Below, piece by piece: positions 33,000 to 43,505 of a stretch of DNA of 64,000 bases; the first letter of the stretch is position 1; every line of letters starts with the position of its first letter. Source of the DNA: Bombyx mori (lineage: Eukaryota; Arthropoda; Insecta; Lepidoptera; Bombycidae); NCBI RefSeq assembly GCF_030269925.1, contig NC_085124.1, forward strand, positions 310,001-374,000. The letters are read 5' to 3'. Below the pieces are notes generated by a model. It had not been told where the DNA came from. It saw nothing but the letters and a program-made list of their open reading frames with translations, and did not search any database. Both the position numbers and the translations under genes were made by a program.

Positions 33000-33820
33000 G
33001 ATGTTATTTGTAATGATAAGCTTCATGATTGTAATGAGAAAAATAACAATAATTTAAACGTTTCTTCAGCTTTTACTAGCCAAGTGCATTTACATCTTTA
33101 CATCTTTCAAAGCTGATGAAGAATCTTGTTCAGAAAACCTTTCCACACCTGATGCTTTCATTGTAACACCAGTACCAAGCCCATATACTTCGTTTGGAGA
33201 TATTGTTACAGATTACGACTCGTTTCGTGGAAGTGCTCCAGTCTTTTCAGATTCTGGTTCTTCTATTAGGTCCAGCCCATTAGCATCTAGCGAATTTTCA
33301 GGCTCTTCAACATTCAAAAAAAAAGAAGCGTAAAAAAAGGCATTAGTTAAGAACAAAACTACTAATAAATCAAATTGGCTAGATGTAAAAAGAAAACTGC
33401 TTGTCGATTTAGGTAAAAAACACATTTCTCGCTCAGGTAATGAACAGATGGGTAAAAATATGTCGATTCAAATGCTTTGAAAAGTTTGATTTGCTCACAC
33501 GAGAGAAACTCTTTAATAAATTTTGGAAGTTAGTTAATCATTACTCTCAGTGGACTTTTTTTGCTTCGAATATAAAAAGATAACGAAAAAACAATGAACT
33601 TAGGATTCTAAGAGATTCAACGTAAATACGTAAAGGCATGAAAAACTCAACTATTTAAGTTTTTTGTGCCTTTAGAAAATTACCCGATAGTCGAATTAAA
33701 TCAGTTAACGTGTGTAAGACCATGTTTAAAAATACACTTTCGATAAGCAACACCTTCATCCAATCTGCAATAGATAAATATGACGCTGAAATGGTTATGT
33801 GTTCAAAAGATATGAGAGGC
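33000..33820 (+). pseudogene. Decayed protein-coding remnant of a repetitive insect family, unnamed
   Basis: One frame from 33115 reads a Ser/Pro-rich stretch (PDAFIVTPVPSPYTSFGD), a stop, then NWLDVKRKLLVDLGKKHISR. After further shifts it reads VNVCKTMFKNTLSISNTFIQ and KYDAEMVMCSKDM. The order (short basic domain with R..G, then CK..F...L.I) resembles an uncharacterised multi-copy insect protein that I believe is transposon-derived. I cannot name it. Multiple stops show that it is dead. Confidence 0.35.
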
Positions 33821-33884
33821 TAGCGAAGAACCATCCGACACTTATCACGCTATATTTTTATATTTTCCAGAATTTCTGTAAATT

Positions 33885-34010
33885 GAACGGTTGTCTGGAA
33901 GAGATCGCTTTTAGCGATAAGACTGCCTATTGTACAAATGTATCTGCTTTTTGACTGTTTTTTGAATGTAAATTGGATTTTGGTGTGCAATAAAGTGTAT
34001 TAAACTTGAC
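33885..34010 (+). repeat. Lepidopteran LINE/SINE 3'-tail repeat
   Basis: GGTTGTCTGGAAGAGATCGC, a short GCGAT/AGCGATAAG stem and GTGCAATAAAGTGT form a 3' tail that I recognise as common in Lepidoptera. It follows the decayed ORF. The next 480 bp (34011-34490) are AT-rich without a feature I can name. Confidence 0.4.
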
Positions 34011-34539
34011 CATCTGATTCTGATAAACTAAGCCATAATAATCACATTAATAATAAAAAAATTGCCAGAAAATTAAATGCTATTGATAAAATTGAGGCTC
34101 AGTCTAATTCTGCTCGAGTTTGCACAGCCGTGTTTATTTTTCAAAAAATAAAAAAAGGCTATGTCTATATTGTTGATGTTTTTTACACTTGGGTAAAATT
34201 TCATCTATTTGAAAGTAAAGAACTTAAAAATAGTGGCAATAGCCTTTCCTTTCACATTGATTTTGTTTCTTCATAAAAAAATGTTTTGACATCTCCCACA
34301 TACAAACAGACATATAAGACTTATACGTTTATGATCCTATTTCATAGTTGTGGTAGACACAGTCACATAACTACTTTTCCGGGAAAATCGAGGAAATTAT
34401 AAACAATTATTATACCATTAGAACCGGCCTAAATTGAATACTTTAAATCAATACTAAATGACAGAAGTTACTTTTAAGATTTAATTACAGATCAATTTGA
34501 AACTTTAAAACCCTCTCCTGTAAACCACCATTTTTGATA

Positions 34540-34700
34540 TGACGCGTTGTACGTGGGGGCCGACGATCTGTTCTTCCTGTCACCGAGTGTACTCCTTCAG
34601 CCTGCGAACCAACTCCTCCTCCTGACGATGGGCCTGCTTCTCTTGGCGACGGGCTTGCCCCTCCTGGCGACGGGCCTGCTCCTCCTGGCGACGGGCTCAT
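34540..34700 (-). repeat. 21-bp tandem repeat encoding a charged coiled coil on the minus strand
   Basis: About four 21-bp units (CTGGCGACGGG core) at 34613-34697. Read on the minus strand each unit is seven codons, giving ARRQEEQ, ARRQEGQ, ARRQEKQ, AHRQEEE and then LVRRLKEYTR. This is a textbook heptad pattern. It stops at TGA near 34577 and resumes as QEEQIVGP. Likely the gag or N-terminal region of a retroelement; it may belong to the LTR element whose LTR is at 36000-36340. Confidence 0.6.
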
Positions 34701-34704
34701 TTCA

Positions 34705-35800
34705 AAAAGTTGGGCCCTCGGCTGATGGCGACGGCCGGCTCTCTGAGCCGGCTTCTTCCAGACGTCGGGGGTCCCGCTGAGGTAGCGCGCCGCCTATACG
34801 TGGGGGTGGTTCGGTTTATGGCACTTTACGGCGCGCCCGTTTGGTGCCAGGCCCTGACCCGCAAGAACGTCGCCACGCTGCGACGTCCGCAGCGCGCGAT
34901 CGCCGTTGTTGTTTTGGCCGGTATCTACACAAAATAGCTGGAAGGGAACCGACAGTGCAGCGCCACCATTGCGCAGACCGCGACGAGGAAGACACAGCGG
35001 AACACACACTGGTGCGTTGCTCTGGATTCGACGAGCAACGCGCCGCCCTCGTCGCGGTCATAGGAGAGGACCTCTCGCTGCCGCGCGTCGTGGCTACGAT
35101 GCTCGGCAACGACGCGTCCTGAAAGATGATGCTCGACTTCTGCGGGTCCACCATATCGCAGAAGGAGGCGGCGGAACGAGAGAGTGAGAGCTCTTCCCTT
35201 TCCGCACCGATTCATCGCCGTCGAGCCGGGGGCCGGAGGAGGGAATACACCCGTACGTCCCGGCCCCTGTAGATGGCGGCTTCCCCCCGGTGAAGGTCAA
35301 GGGGCGACCTGAGGGGGTAGAGGCCGCGCGGTGCGCTACCAGCACTCTAGCGCGCTGCCAAGGAGATACGAAATAGCGACCGGTTGGTGGTGTATCGCGT
35401 CCCGACCCGGCAGGCTGGTTCTGTTCCAGCGGAGTATTCTGGGACACCAGCGGCACCGTCTGGGCGGCCTGACGGGCTGCCGTACCGAGACGGCCGACGT
35501 TTCAGAGCCTTCGATTCGCCTCGAAGGCTTCGTCGGCCGGGCGTCCTTGGGGTGAGCCGCGCTGTCTGGTTGTAGTATTGACCGCGGTGACTCCCCTACC
35601 TCATCCGGGTTCTGACCTCGGAGGGGAACGGACGCTTGGGCGAAGAGTGCAGGGGAGTCGTTTAATGGGTGGGCCCTAAAATTCCTTGGGCCCGCGGTCT
35701 GCTCCCAACACCTTGCAGATCATCAAGTACCACATACCCCGCGCACCCTCTAGGCACGGGGACCTCGAAGGAGGTTCGGCCCCCAGCCCGAAAAAAAAAA
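34705..35800 (+). mobile_element. R1-clade LINE, 3' part, internally deleted
   Basis: It starts with the RT thumb (SRLLPDVGGPAEVARRLYVG, ALYGAPVWCQALT) and after RPQRAIAV jumps to the C-terminal zinc motif ([31 protein letters not shown]). The first Cys of the finger is Arg here. The 3' UTR ends in an A run at 35791-35800. Confidence 0.75.
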
Positions 35801-35999
35801 GGGAATTACTACTGCCGGGGAAACACTAGATGTACCCGCGGTTGATTCCATTGCCGCAGCTTCAGCCAGGTGTTCTTCGGTCGGTGTTGTAGAACCTTCA
35901 AACCGTCTTTGGTCCAACTCTTGCTGGCGCTGACCTCTGTGCCTACCGCCGTGTGATTCGGTAAAACTGGCATTATTTATTCCACTTCTGACCCCAAAT

Positions 36000-36340
36000 T
36001 GTTACGCGCTGGGGTTCGGGATAAATAAAATTCCACCAAAGTACAACTAAAAAACACTTCACAATCACTTTAAAAATCTCGATTCGCTTCTTCCGCTTCG
36101 CCTCAGGTGATCCGTTCGCTGTTTCGCTTCGAGTAGCTCCGATTACTAACTGACTGCCTGCCATCCCTGCAGCGCTTTTATAGTCGAGACTAAATCCTTA
36201 GAATCGTCGAGAATATTCCACAAAAGTCTAGTATTGTGTGTTTCCGCTATCTGGCAATAGATGACGTTGTACTTCTCGAGCGTTCTAGATACTTCCTCGA
36301 CTATTCGGCGATAGATAGCGTTACCCTTACCGTCGTAACA
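36000..36340 (-). repeat. LTR (341 bp) with part of an internal region
   Basis: On the minus strand the segment begins TGTTACGAC and ends GCGTAACA, so it has the TG...CA ends and a short inverted repeat (TGTTAC/GTAACA) of an LTR. A TATA-like element lies inside (CTATAAAAGCGC). Right after it on the minus strand (35999 downward) follows TTTGGGGTCAGAAG and then an open frame (35801-35970) rich in Gln/Glu (HRGQRQQELDQRRFEG), as in an LTR-element leader and gag start. An R1-clade LINE tail (35800) cuts it off. The second LTR is not seen. Confidence 0.65.
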
Positions 36341-36685
36341 ATACTTTAACAAGTGGCTCATGGATAAGCCTTCAAACATTTGGTAAGAACCGTAAATGTT
36401 TAGATCAGGCGGCTAATTCACACGACACGCCGGGTCCGCCCGTTGGTATATTGTTGACATACAAACAAGATCTCGTCAATTTACTATATATGATGATTTA
36501 ATTTTTATGAATGATGGGGATTATTTTCGCAATTTAATTTTATCGTTATTTACATGTCAAATTTATTAATTAAATTTTGAAATTATACTTTTGTTGAGAT
36601 AAGATACTATTTTTGCAACTATAAAAGACACCGAAGTGATGACTGACAACATTCTACTCGAGGGAACCTGTAACTGGTAGTAGCC
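36341..36685 (+). promoter_or_regulatory. Promoter and 5' flank of protease gene C (TATA box at 36620)
   Basis: TATAAAAG at 36620-36627, 66 bp before the start codon (one base shorter than A and B because of a deletion in the 5' UTR, TGTAACTGG versus TGTAAACTGG). The flank is closer to that of gene A than to that of B and has no SINE. Confidence 0.75.
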
Positions 36686-39600
36686 ATGAAGGTCTTCGCA
36701 GCAGTACTGATGGCGTTGGCGGCCGTGGTCGTGGCAGAAGAGGCTATCGAACTTGACTACCACACCAAGATCGGTATCCCCCGGGCCGAGAGTCTTAAGC
36801 GCGCCGAGGAAGCCGCTGACTTCGACGGTACCAGGATTGTGGGTGGTTCTGCCGCCAACGCTGGTGCTCACCCCCATCTTGTAAGTACCTACTGCTATCC
36901 AATACACCCTAATCCTACCGATTTCAAACTTTCATTCAAATTTTAATAGAAATATAGCATATTAGTCATTTAATTATTATGTGTATTAAACACTGCCTCT
37001 TCTGGGAAGACGGCAGGACATACTCCGACGAGGTGGGCAACAATCGGCCGGAGCATTAGGGACTATTGGGAGAGAAACCGATGAACTATACGGGCATTGT
37101 CGAGCAAGACTGCTTTTTGCATTTGAGCCACCACCGACTTTTCGTTGAGACCAAGCCTTTCGAGATGTTTTGAGAGGCTTTTAGGGATCAAACCATTCAC
37201 CGATACAACTACCGGGATTATTTATGTAGATACCATCCTCCACGTGTCGGTCACCTCGTGCGCCAGGTCCAAATATTTGGTCTTTTTATCTGCCTCGGCC
37301 CGCACGAGGTTCTCGTCGTAGGGGATGGTGATATCCACCAGAAATACCCGAGACTCCGTCTGGTCCATCAGCACGATATCAGGCTTATTCGCAAAAATAG
37401 TCCGTGATGATGGGCCGGTCCCAGTAGAGCTTGGCGCGGTCGTTTGCGAGTACGGCGTCGAGTACGGCGGCTGGTACTTATAATACGGTAGCCTCTGTTC
37501 GATGAGGCCATACTTAAGGGCGAGTTCTTGGTGGAGGATTCTGGCTGCTTGGTTATGTCTGTGTAAGTACTCAGTGTTAGCAAGCATAGAACAACCAGAG
37601 GTGACATGTCTGAGGGATTCACCCGGTCGGCGGCATAATGTGCTTCCTATAGTTGTTCTTCCTGATAACCTGATCCTGTATTGCACAGACAAAACCCTCG
37701 GTTTCCCCAAAGAGGTCACCGAATCGCAGCCAGTGCACGGAGGCTTCTTTGTCCACTTGGGGCTCATGCAGTGCATGAAAGAAGCGTCCGTGCAGTTCTT
37801 TCCCTTTCCATATGGCCTCACGGTCAGAGGTACTGAGTACCGCCGGTGATTGCCACTCGTCTCTGGCCAGGCCTAGCGGGGTCAGTCCTTTGTCGCATTA
37901 CATGACCTCTCTGTGCATCACACTGTCAGCCCTCGATAGGAAATATTCCCTGAGACTGCATACCCCACTGCTACGCATGACCTTGGCGCTAAGTAGACCC
38001 CGGCCACCACACTTCCGCAGAATGTACAATCTCATTACCGAGGACTTCGGGTGGAGCATCCTATGGAGGGTCATAATTGAGCGGACTTTTCTAACCAGGG
38101 CGTCCAGTTCGGTCTGAGTCCACCTGAGCATGCCGAAGGTATACAACAGGACGGGCATCACCCAGCCGTTAAACGCCCTTGTCTTATTCACGCCCGACAA
38201 AAGGCTCTTACACACTTTTGTCAGACGTTCATAAAACACGTCGCATGCAGCCTGTTTGACGACCGCCACGTCAATACCTATATTTTGCGACATGCCCAGG
38301 TACCGGTGTGTTTCTCCCTCGGAGAGTACCCGAAGGCTTATCCCATCGGATACGGGCAAACGATCCGATGAGACTATTCTCCCTCTCTCTACATGGAGAA
38401 CCGCACACTTGTCGACTCCCAGCTTCATCCTAATGCGACTACTGAAATCACAAGTGATGTCAAGCAGTCGCCTGAGGCCGGCAGCATGAGGAGCGTACAA
38501 CTTGAGGTCATCCATGTAGATCAAGTGGGACACCTTCAAGCCCCCCCTTCAGAACTGAAAGCCTGTCCTCGAAGCCTCCAGTAATGAACTGAGAGGATTC
38601 AGGGCCAGGCAAAACCACAATGGACTCAGACAATCACCCTAAATATACCCCGATTCACCTTTATTCGGTCTTCCACAGCCGACAGCCGCACACGGGATAG
38701 ACTTAACATTGTACTCCATTGCCCCATACAGGCACCGAGGAAGTCTCGAACTGTATCGTCTATCTTATACAGCCTGAGGACCCTCTTCAGCCATGTATGG
38801 GGGACCGAGTCAAATGCCTTTTTATAGTCTATCCAGGTGGCAGAGAAATTTTGTCGGTTGCGTTTGACCTGCTGTACAATGTACAACGTTATTTCGCATC
38901 AAAATACTTGATTTTTCTTATTTTTTCATATCATAGGCTGGACTTGTGATCGCACTCACGAATGGCAGAACTTCAATCTGCGGAGCTTCCTTACTGACCA
39001 ACACCCGCTCTGTGACCGCTGCTCACTGCTGGAGGTCCAGGGATGCCCAGGCTCGTCAGTTCACCCTCGCTTTTGGCACAGCTAACATCTTCTCCGGAGG
39101 CACCAGGGTCACCACCTCCAGTGTCCATATGCACGGCAGCTACAACATGAACAACCTCCACAATGACGTCGCCGTCATCAACCACAACCATGTTGGCTTC
39201 AACAGTCAGTACCATTATTTATGCTTTGTTTAAATTATTGATTATTTTAGAGTTCCTACACCTGTAATGTGATTCTGTCTCTTCACCTCATTACAGACAA
39301 CATTCAGCGCATCAACCTAGCCAGTGGAAGCAACAACTTTGCTGGTACTTGGGCCTGGGCTGCCGGCTTCGGCAGAACTTCCGATGGTTAGTATTTATCA
39401 ATTCTACTGTTACAGGTAATATTAGGATATTACAAAATTAAATGGAATAAACAAATACTGAATGCTCTCCTTTTGTATTCTGCTTTGATACCGCGACTAA
39501 CAGGATAAAATTGATTGGCCATTCCAGCTGCTTCGGGAGCCAACAACCAACAAAAACGCCAAGTCAGCCTTCAGGTCATTACTAACGCCGTCTGCGCCCG

Positions 39601-40590
39601 GACTTTTGGAAACACTCTGATCATTGGCTCCACCCTCTGTGTTGACGGCTCTAACGGTCGCAGCACCTGCAGGGGAGACTCCGGCGGCCCTCTCACCATC
39701 GGCAGCGGCGGAGGCCGTCAGCTGGTCAGTACACTACTTGTTTTTAACTTTACTGCTTTAACTGGTTGCCTATAGATTCTTTTTTTTCTATGATTGAAAG
39801 ATTACTGGTGGCTCGAAGGCCTTTGCAGTATCACCAAGACAGGCGGGCGAGTCAGGCTCAGCGAGGAGGGGTGGGATTTGCTAACAACTGCCCAAGCGCC
39901 TCCGAAGGAGACCTAACAACTCAAGAGCAATTGCTTCGCGAATGAATCTACTACCGGATCGGAATCGTGACCCGCTGAGAAGATCCGGCGAGAAACTCAG
40001 CGGGCTGATGCATGGGTTAGGTTGCACGTCGAAATCTTTGCCGAGCGACGCAGGCGCTCACGGGACACGGCTGTTTCGGCCGCTACCTGCACCTCGTCGC
40101 CCGGTGTCGGCCGCCTCGACGCCGAAGTGCCACCACTGCAGTGGCTGCAACGAGGACACGGCGGAGCACGCGCTCGCGAACACACACAATTACTGCAGGA
40201 AAAAAGAAAGAATAACAAAAAAAAGGAAACAACAAAAAGAAACCAAAACAGAACAAACACTTCTAGGAAAACACTTTGTCGGCAGATGTGCCACGAACAA
40301 AAGCCGGGATAACAAAAAACCAGGCGAACAATGGCCGGGCGATTGAGTGGTCGATGAGCACGTCCGCAGGCGGCGGGTGCTTCTGTCGGACTGACCTATA
40401 GATTCTCTGTTTGTTTATATGTTTATTTATTAGGATAGGCTTTTATGACTCACTACATTTACCATTTGTTTCTTGTACTTTCCAGATCGGTATCACATCG
40501 TTCGGATCAGCCCAAGGCTGCCAGAGAGGCTTCCCCGCCGCCTTCGCCAGAGTCACATCTTTTAACTCCTGGATCCGGGCTAGAATTTAA
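36686..40590 (+). CDS. Chymotrypsin-like serine protease, copy C (5 exons, intact)
   Basis: Exons 36686-36880, 38937-39204, 39297-39386, 39528-39724 and 40486-40590 have the same lengths and phases as copies A and B and give 284 codons without a stop. Signal peptide, activation site (Arg50|Ile51), His, Asp and Ser (RGDSGGP) are conserved. The residue before Gly-Asp-Ser is Arg instead of Ser (position 192). Ser at 189 and Gly at 216 keep the chymotrypsin pocket. In the loop near 226 it reads FPAAFARV, so Gly227 of A is Ala. The 5' UTR lacks one base that would be needed to extend the frame upstream, confirming the start. Intron 1 holds a LINE with a restriction-like endonuclease, intron 4 a 0.6-kb composite insertion; all splice sites are intact. 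Confidence 0.93.
36977..38885 (-). mobile_element. LINE with restriction-like endonuclease (R2/R4-type) in intron 1 of gene C
   Basis: On the minus strand, with two frame breaks: RT motifs [16 protein letters not shown] (38886-38626), then catalytic [10 protein letters not shown] (about 38504-38518) and [11 protein letters not shown]-terminal part (37821-37222) has Cys/His residues ([15 protein letters not shown]) followed by NKPDIVLMD and [15 protein letters not shown]. The last pair resembles the PD-(D/E)xK-type nuclease of R2, R4/Dong and NeSL LINEs, which have no AP endonuclease. The 3' end abuts the ATT repeat of the intron; R4-clade Dong of Bombyx is known for TAA-repeat insertion. The copy is 5'-truncated and broken. 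Confidence 0.72.
39781..40394 (-). mobile_element. Composite Jockey/R1 insertion in intron 4 of gene C
   Basis: Flanked by a 12-bp target-site duplication, CCTATAGATTCT at 39769-39780 and 40395-40406. On the minus strand it has the exact 5' end of the Jockey-type family (AGTCCGACAGAAGC, 40392 down to about 40190) and the 3' UTR plus A tail of the same family (about 40046 down to 39781). Between them lie about 140 bp in the opposite orientation that encode, on the plus strand, an R1-type zinc motif ([18 protein letters not shown]). Full-length reference copy: 56529-61587. Confidence 0.85.
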
Positions 40591-40617
40591 ATGACGACTG
40601 GCGAATGACTCATTAAT

Positions 40618-40623
40618 AATAAA
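40618..40623 (+). terminator. Polyadenylation signal AATAAA of gene C
   Basis: AATAAA 27 bp after the stop, within the same 3' flank as genes A and B. Confidence 0.75.
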
Positions 40624-41499
40624 ATAATTTCATTTACAAAAAAACCTTTCTTTATTTTCGTATTCCTCAATCTCATCCTCTTTGGGAAACTTGAATAAGT
40701 ACTCAATAAAAAATTAAACAGTGTGGATTCACGGTAGTGTGCTCGGAGTGTATTCCTTTTGTTTTCTCGATCGGGCTACTCGATAGCGTGAATGTTAACT
40801 TAAATTTGTAGGAAGTTCCTTAGCAGCAGGTATGTTTGCTAGTTCTATTGAGTGAGTTCAAGATCTTCGATCGCCTAGGTACCGTCTCGGTCCTGTTAGT
40901 CGAGTAACTTTACCGAAATGAGCACCTCGAATGACCTACAAGCGAGGGTGAGACTTAACAGCTCAAGGGCAGCTGCTTCATGCATCTACTACCGCTAAGA
41001 AGACGCGGCGAGAAGCTCAACGGGCTGATTGATGCATGGGTTAGGCCGCGTGTCGAACTTTTTGGCGAGTTTGACGAGTGCAGGTATCGCGGTCCTTAGG
41101 CCTGTTCTTAATGCTAAAAGTGCAGGCGTCTAATGACAATGTTAATGGATCGGATGGATCCGTAAGGACGTGTCTAGGGTATCGACGGTGACTGGCTCCT
41201 GCGTGAGCCGGGGTGGAGGAGTAATCAGCGGTGACCACGATAAGGCGATTTTCATGACGCAGCTCCTTATTGAAGTAGGGGGTACCGTTTCGACGTTGAC
41301 TTCAGGTGTCTTGTGATGGATTCGAGACCCAGGCGTGCGAGAGATCGGGGTGTAAGATTCCTTCGCCTAATGTTGGAGGAAATTCCCGTTGATTTCCCCC
41401 TTTAGTACGAATGTGCAGGCTTAATATCGATTCGCCATTTCCTGGATTACTGTCCGAGGGTAACGGATTTTTTATTTCAACTCTTTAATTTTTTTTAAA

Positions 41500-41667
41500 G
41501 TTTAATTTTTATTACACGATCTTATTCCTTCACCGTGGAAGTCAATCGTGAACATTTGTTGAGTACGTATTTCACAAAAAAATTGGGACCCGCCTGAGAT
41601 TCGAACACCGGTGTATCACTCAACACGAATGCACCGGACGTCTTATCCTTTAGGCCACGACGACTTC
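41500..41667 (-). mobile_element. Bm1 SINE, 5' part only
   Basis: The minus strand has the tRNA-like head (GTCGTGGCCTAAAGGATAAG) and about 165 bp of the body, then stops in an A-rich sequence at 41500. It is absent from the orthologous site near 29180. Confidence 0.8.
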
Positions 41668-41841
41668 AAAACAGGACTTCTAAGCAGGTGTCCAGTCGCG
41701 ACCTGTCTGTCACAACGGTTCGCAAGAAAATGCTGCCATGGTGGTATAGGCCCTCGGCCCTGACGGTGTTCACTGTTCACTCCTGGGATTTAGCCTTCGG
41801 TGCCAACCGATTGCTCTTTTCACGCTATTTGTGACTCTCCT

Positions 41842-42625
41842 TTTTTTTGTCCTTGTAGGCAGACGATCATACAGCCCACCTGATGGTGAGTGGTTACCTT
41901 CGCCCGTGCATTTCAGCAATGCCAGGGGCAGAGCCAAGCCGCTACCTATCGTTAAGTACTTTCTACAAGCCTCGTTTGAAGAAAGATATGACATAGCACT
42001 TGAGAAACACCGTGGAGCGGAGATCATTCCAGAGCCAGTTGGTACGTGGCAAAAAATATCTCTGAAAACGCAATGTGGATGAACGCAGTGGCTCCAGGTA
42101 GTATGGATGAACTCTACTCCGGTGGCGTGCGGTGCGATGGTAAAAACGAGATGACGATATCATCTCAAGCAATTCCTCAGAGTACTCCCCATGGAACATA
42201 CGGTACAAAAGATAGAGGGAACCGAAGTCCCTCCGCAGACCCAGAAGCTCCAAACGATCCGTGAGAATGGGATTATCAATAATCCGAACGACCCTCTTCT
42301 GTATGGAGTCAAATGGAAGTAGCTGGTATACTCCACGCGAGGTCGGACTTGTGCTTTATAAAGCAAAAGTCTTTGTCCAGGCCTGAAGTACCGCTTCGCT
42401 CTTTTGAGGACTCCCAGCATTTTGGACGGCAACTTGGCTTTGCCTTCCAAATGACTCCGATATTGGATATATATATATATATTTTTTTATTGCCCTTGTA
42501 GGCAGACGAACATACGGCCCATCTGATGGTGAGTGGTTACCGTCGCCCATGGACTTCAGCAATGCCAGGGGCAGAGCCAAGCCGCTGCCTACCGCTCGAC
42601 ATGTCGACCCGAAGTATCCCGACAC
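41842..42625 (-). mobile_element. BMC1-like LINE 3' end, with a second BMC1 tail inserted
   Basis: On the minus strand the C-terminal codons ([36 protein letters not shown]) with frame breaks, then the 3' UTR and A tail at 41842. Between 42466 and 42597 lies a separate short copy of the same 3' UTR with its own A tail and an AT dinucleotide run, inserted into the older copy, whose sequence resumes at 42598 (ATGTCGACCC). Confidence 0.8.
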
Positions 42626-43130
42626 TCTCCTTAGCAGCGCGCTAGAGCGCTGGTAGCGCCTCATCCCCTTCAGATCGCCCCATGACCTTCACCGGGGGGA
42701 AGCCGCCTCCTACCAGGGTCGGAACGTACGCTCGTACTGTCTCCTCCGTCCCCCGGCTCGACAGCGACAGATCAATGCGGAGAAGCGAAGCGGAAGAGCT
42801 CTCCCAAGGCGGTGGAACGAGGCCTCCTTCTACGATATGGTAGACTCGCAGAAGTCGAGCATCGCCTTCCAGGATGCTTCGTATCCGAGCATGGTAACCA
42901 CGACGCGCGGCAGGCGGCCATGACCGCGACGAGGGCGGCGCGCTGCTCTTCGAATCCAGAGCAACGCGCCAATGTACGTTCCGCTGTATCATCCACGTCG
43001 CGGTCTGCGCAATGGTGCCACCATTACGCCATCGGTTCCCTTTCGGCAATTTTGTGCAAGTATCGGTTGAAGCATCCGTGGCCGGTAAGCATTTGTGTGA
43101 GCCGGAAGGTGAGGCTTCCGCAGTTGAACT
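42626..43130 (-). pseudogene. R1-clade LINE C-terminal remnant
   Basis: The minus strand carries the tail with RDVDDTAERTLARCSGFEEQ and LTGHGCF-type sequence, orthologous to 30070-30560 after gene B. Frames are broken. Confidence 0.6.
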
Positions 43131-43222
43131 CTCTTAAATAATTGCTTACATGCGTAACTTACGTACATAACGTAACTTTAATTAATCTTAATTAACGAAA
43201 TAGTAAGGTTGCGCCTACATAT

Positions 43223-43505
43223 TATAAAAAAAACTAGCTTTTACCCTTGACTTCCTTTACGTAGAAGGTGAAAATATTCTTGAACAATAATTTAGAACGT
43301 TAAGGAGCTATTTAAGGTACCAAAATCACGCGTTTTAATCGACTTCAAAAGAGGAGGTTATCAATTCGACCACAATTTTTTATCTATGTATATTCACCGA
43401 TTTCTCGAGAATGCTTGAAACTCATAATTCTTTTTATCTTTTTATGGTTCGAAACGGGTAGACTTCCCGAATGTTCCTGTAATCATCAGGATCAGGATCT
43501 GATTT
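43223..43505. other. Lepidopteran repeat-like sequence, not classified
   Basis: Contains ATCGACTTCAAAAGAGGAGG and AATTCGACC, phrases I recognise from dispersed lepidopteran repeats, but no boundaries or coding potential. Confidence 0.3.

Larger units (their letters stand above)
40722..43222. repeat. Downstream flank duplicated from (or with) gene B
   Basis: Block by block it matches 28262-31341: the AAACAGTGTGGATTCACG start, the Jockey-type fragment (40930-41330), the stretch with TCGCGACCTG, the minus-strand BMC1 fragment, the R1-type C-terminus and finally ATTGCTTACATGCGTAA. Each side has its own later insertions: Bm1 and a second BMC1 tail here; the R1 RT fragment and the mariner in the B copy. 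Confidence 0.75.

Noticed and set aside
40022..40346. Cys/His-rich plus-strand frames in intron 4 of gene C as a host gene
   Set aside because: They derive from an R1-type LINE fragment and a Jockey-type 5' UTR inside a composite insertion with target-site duplication.
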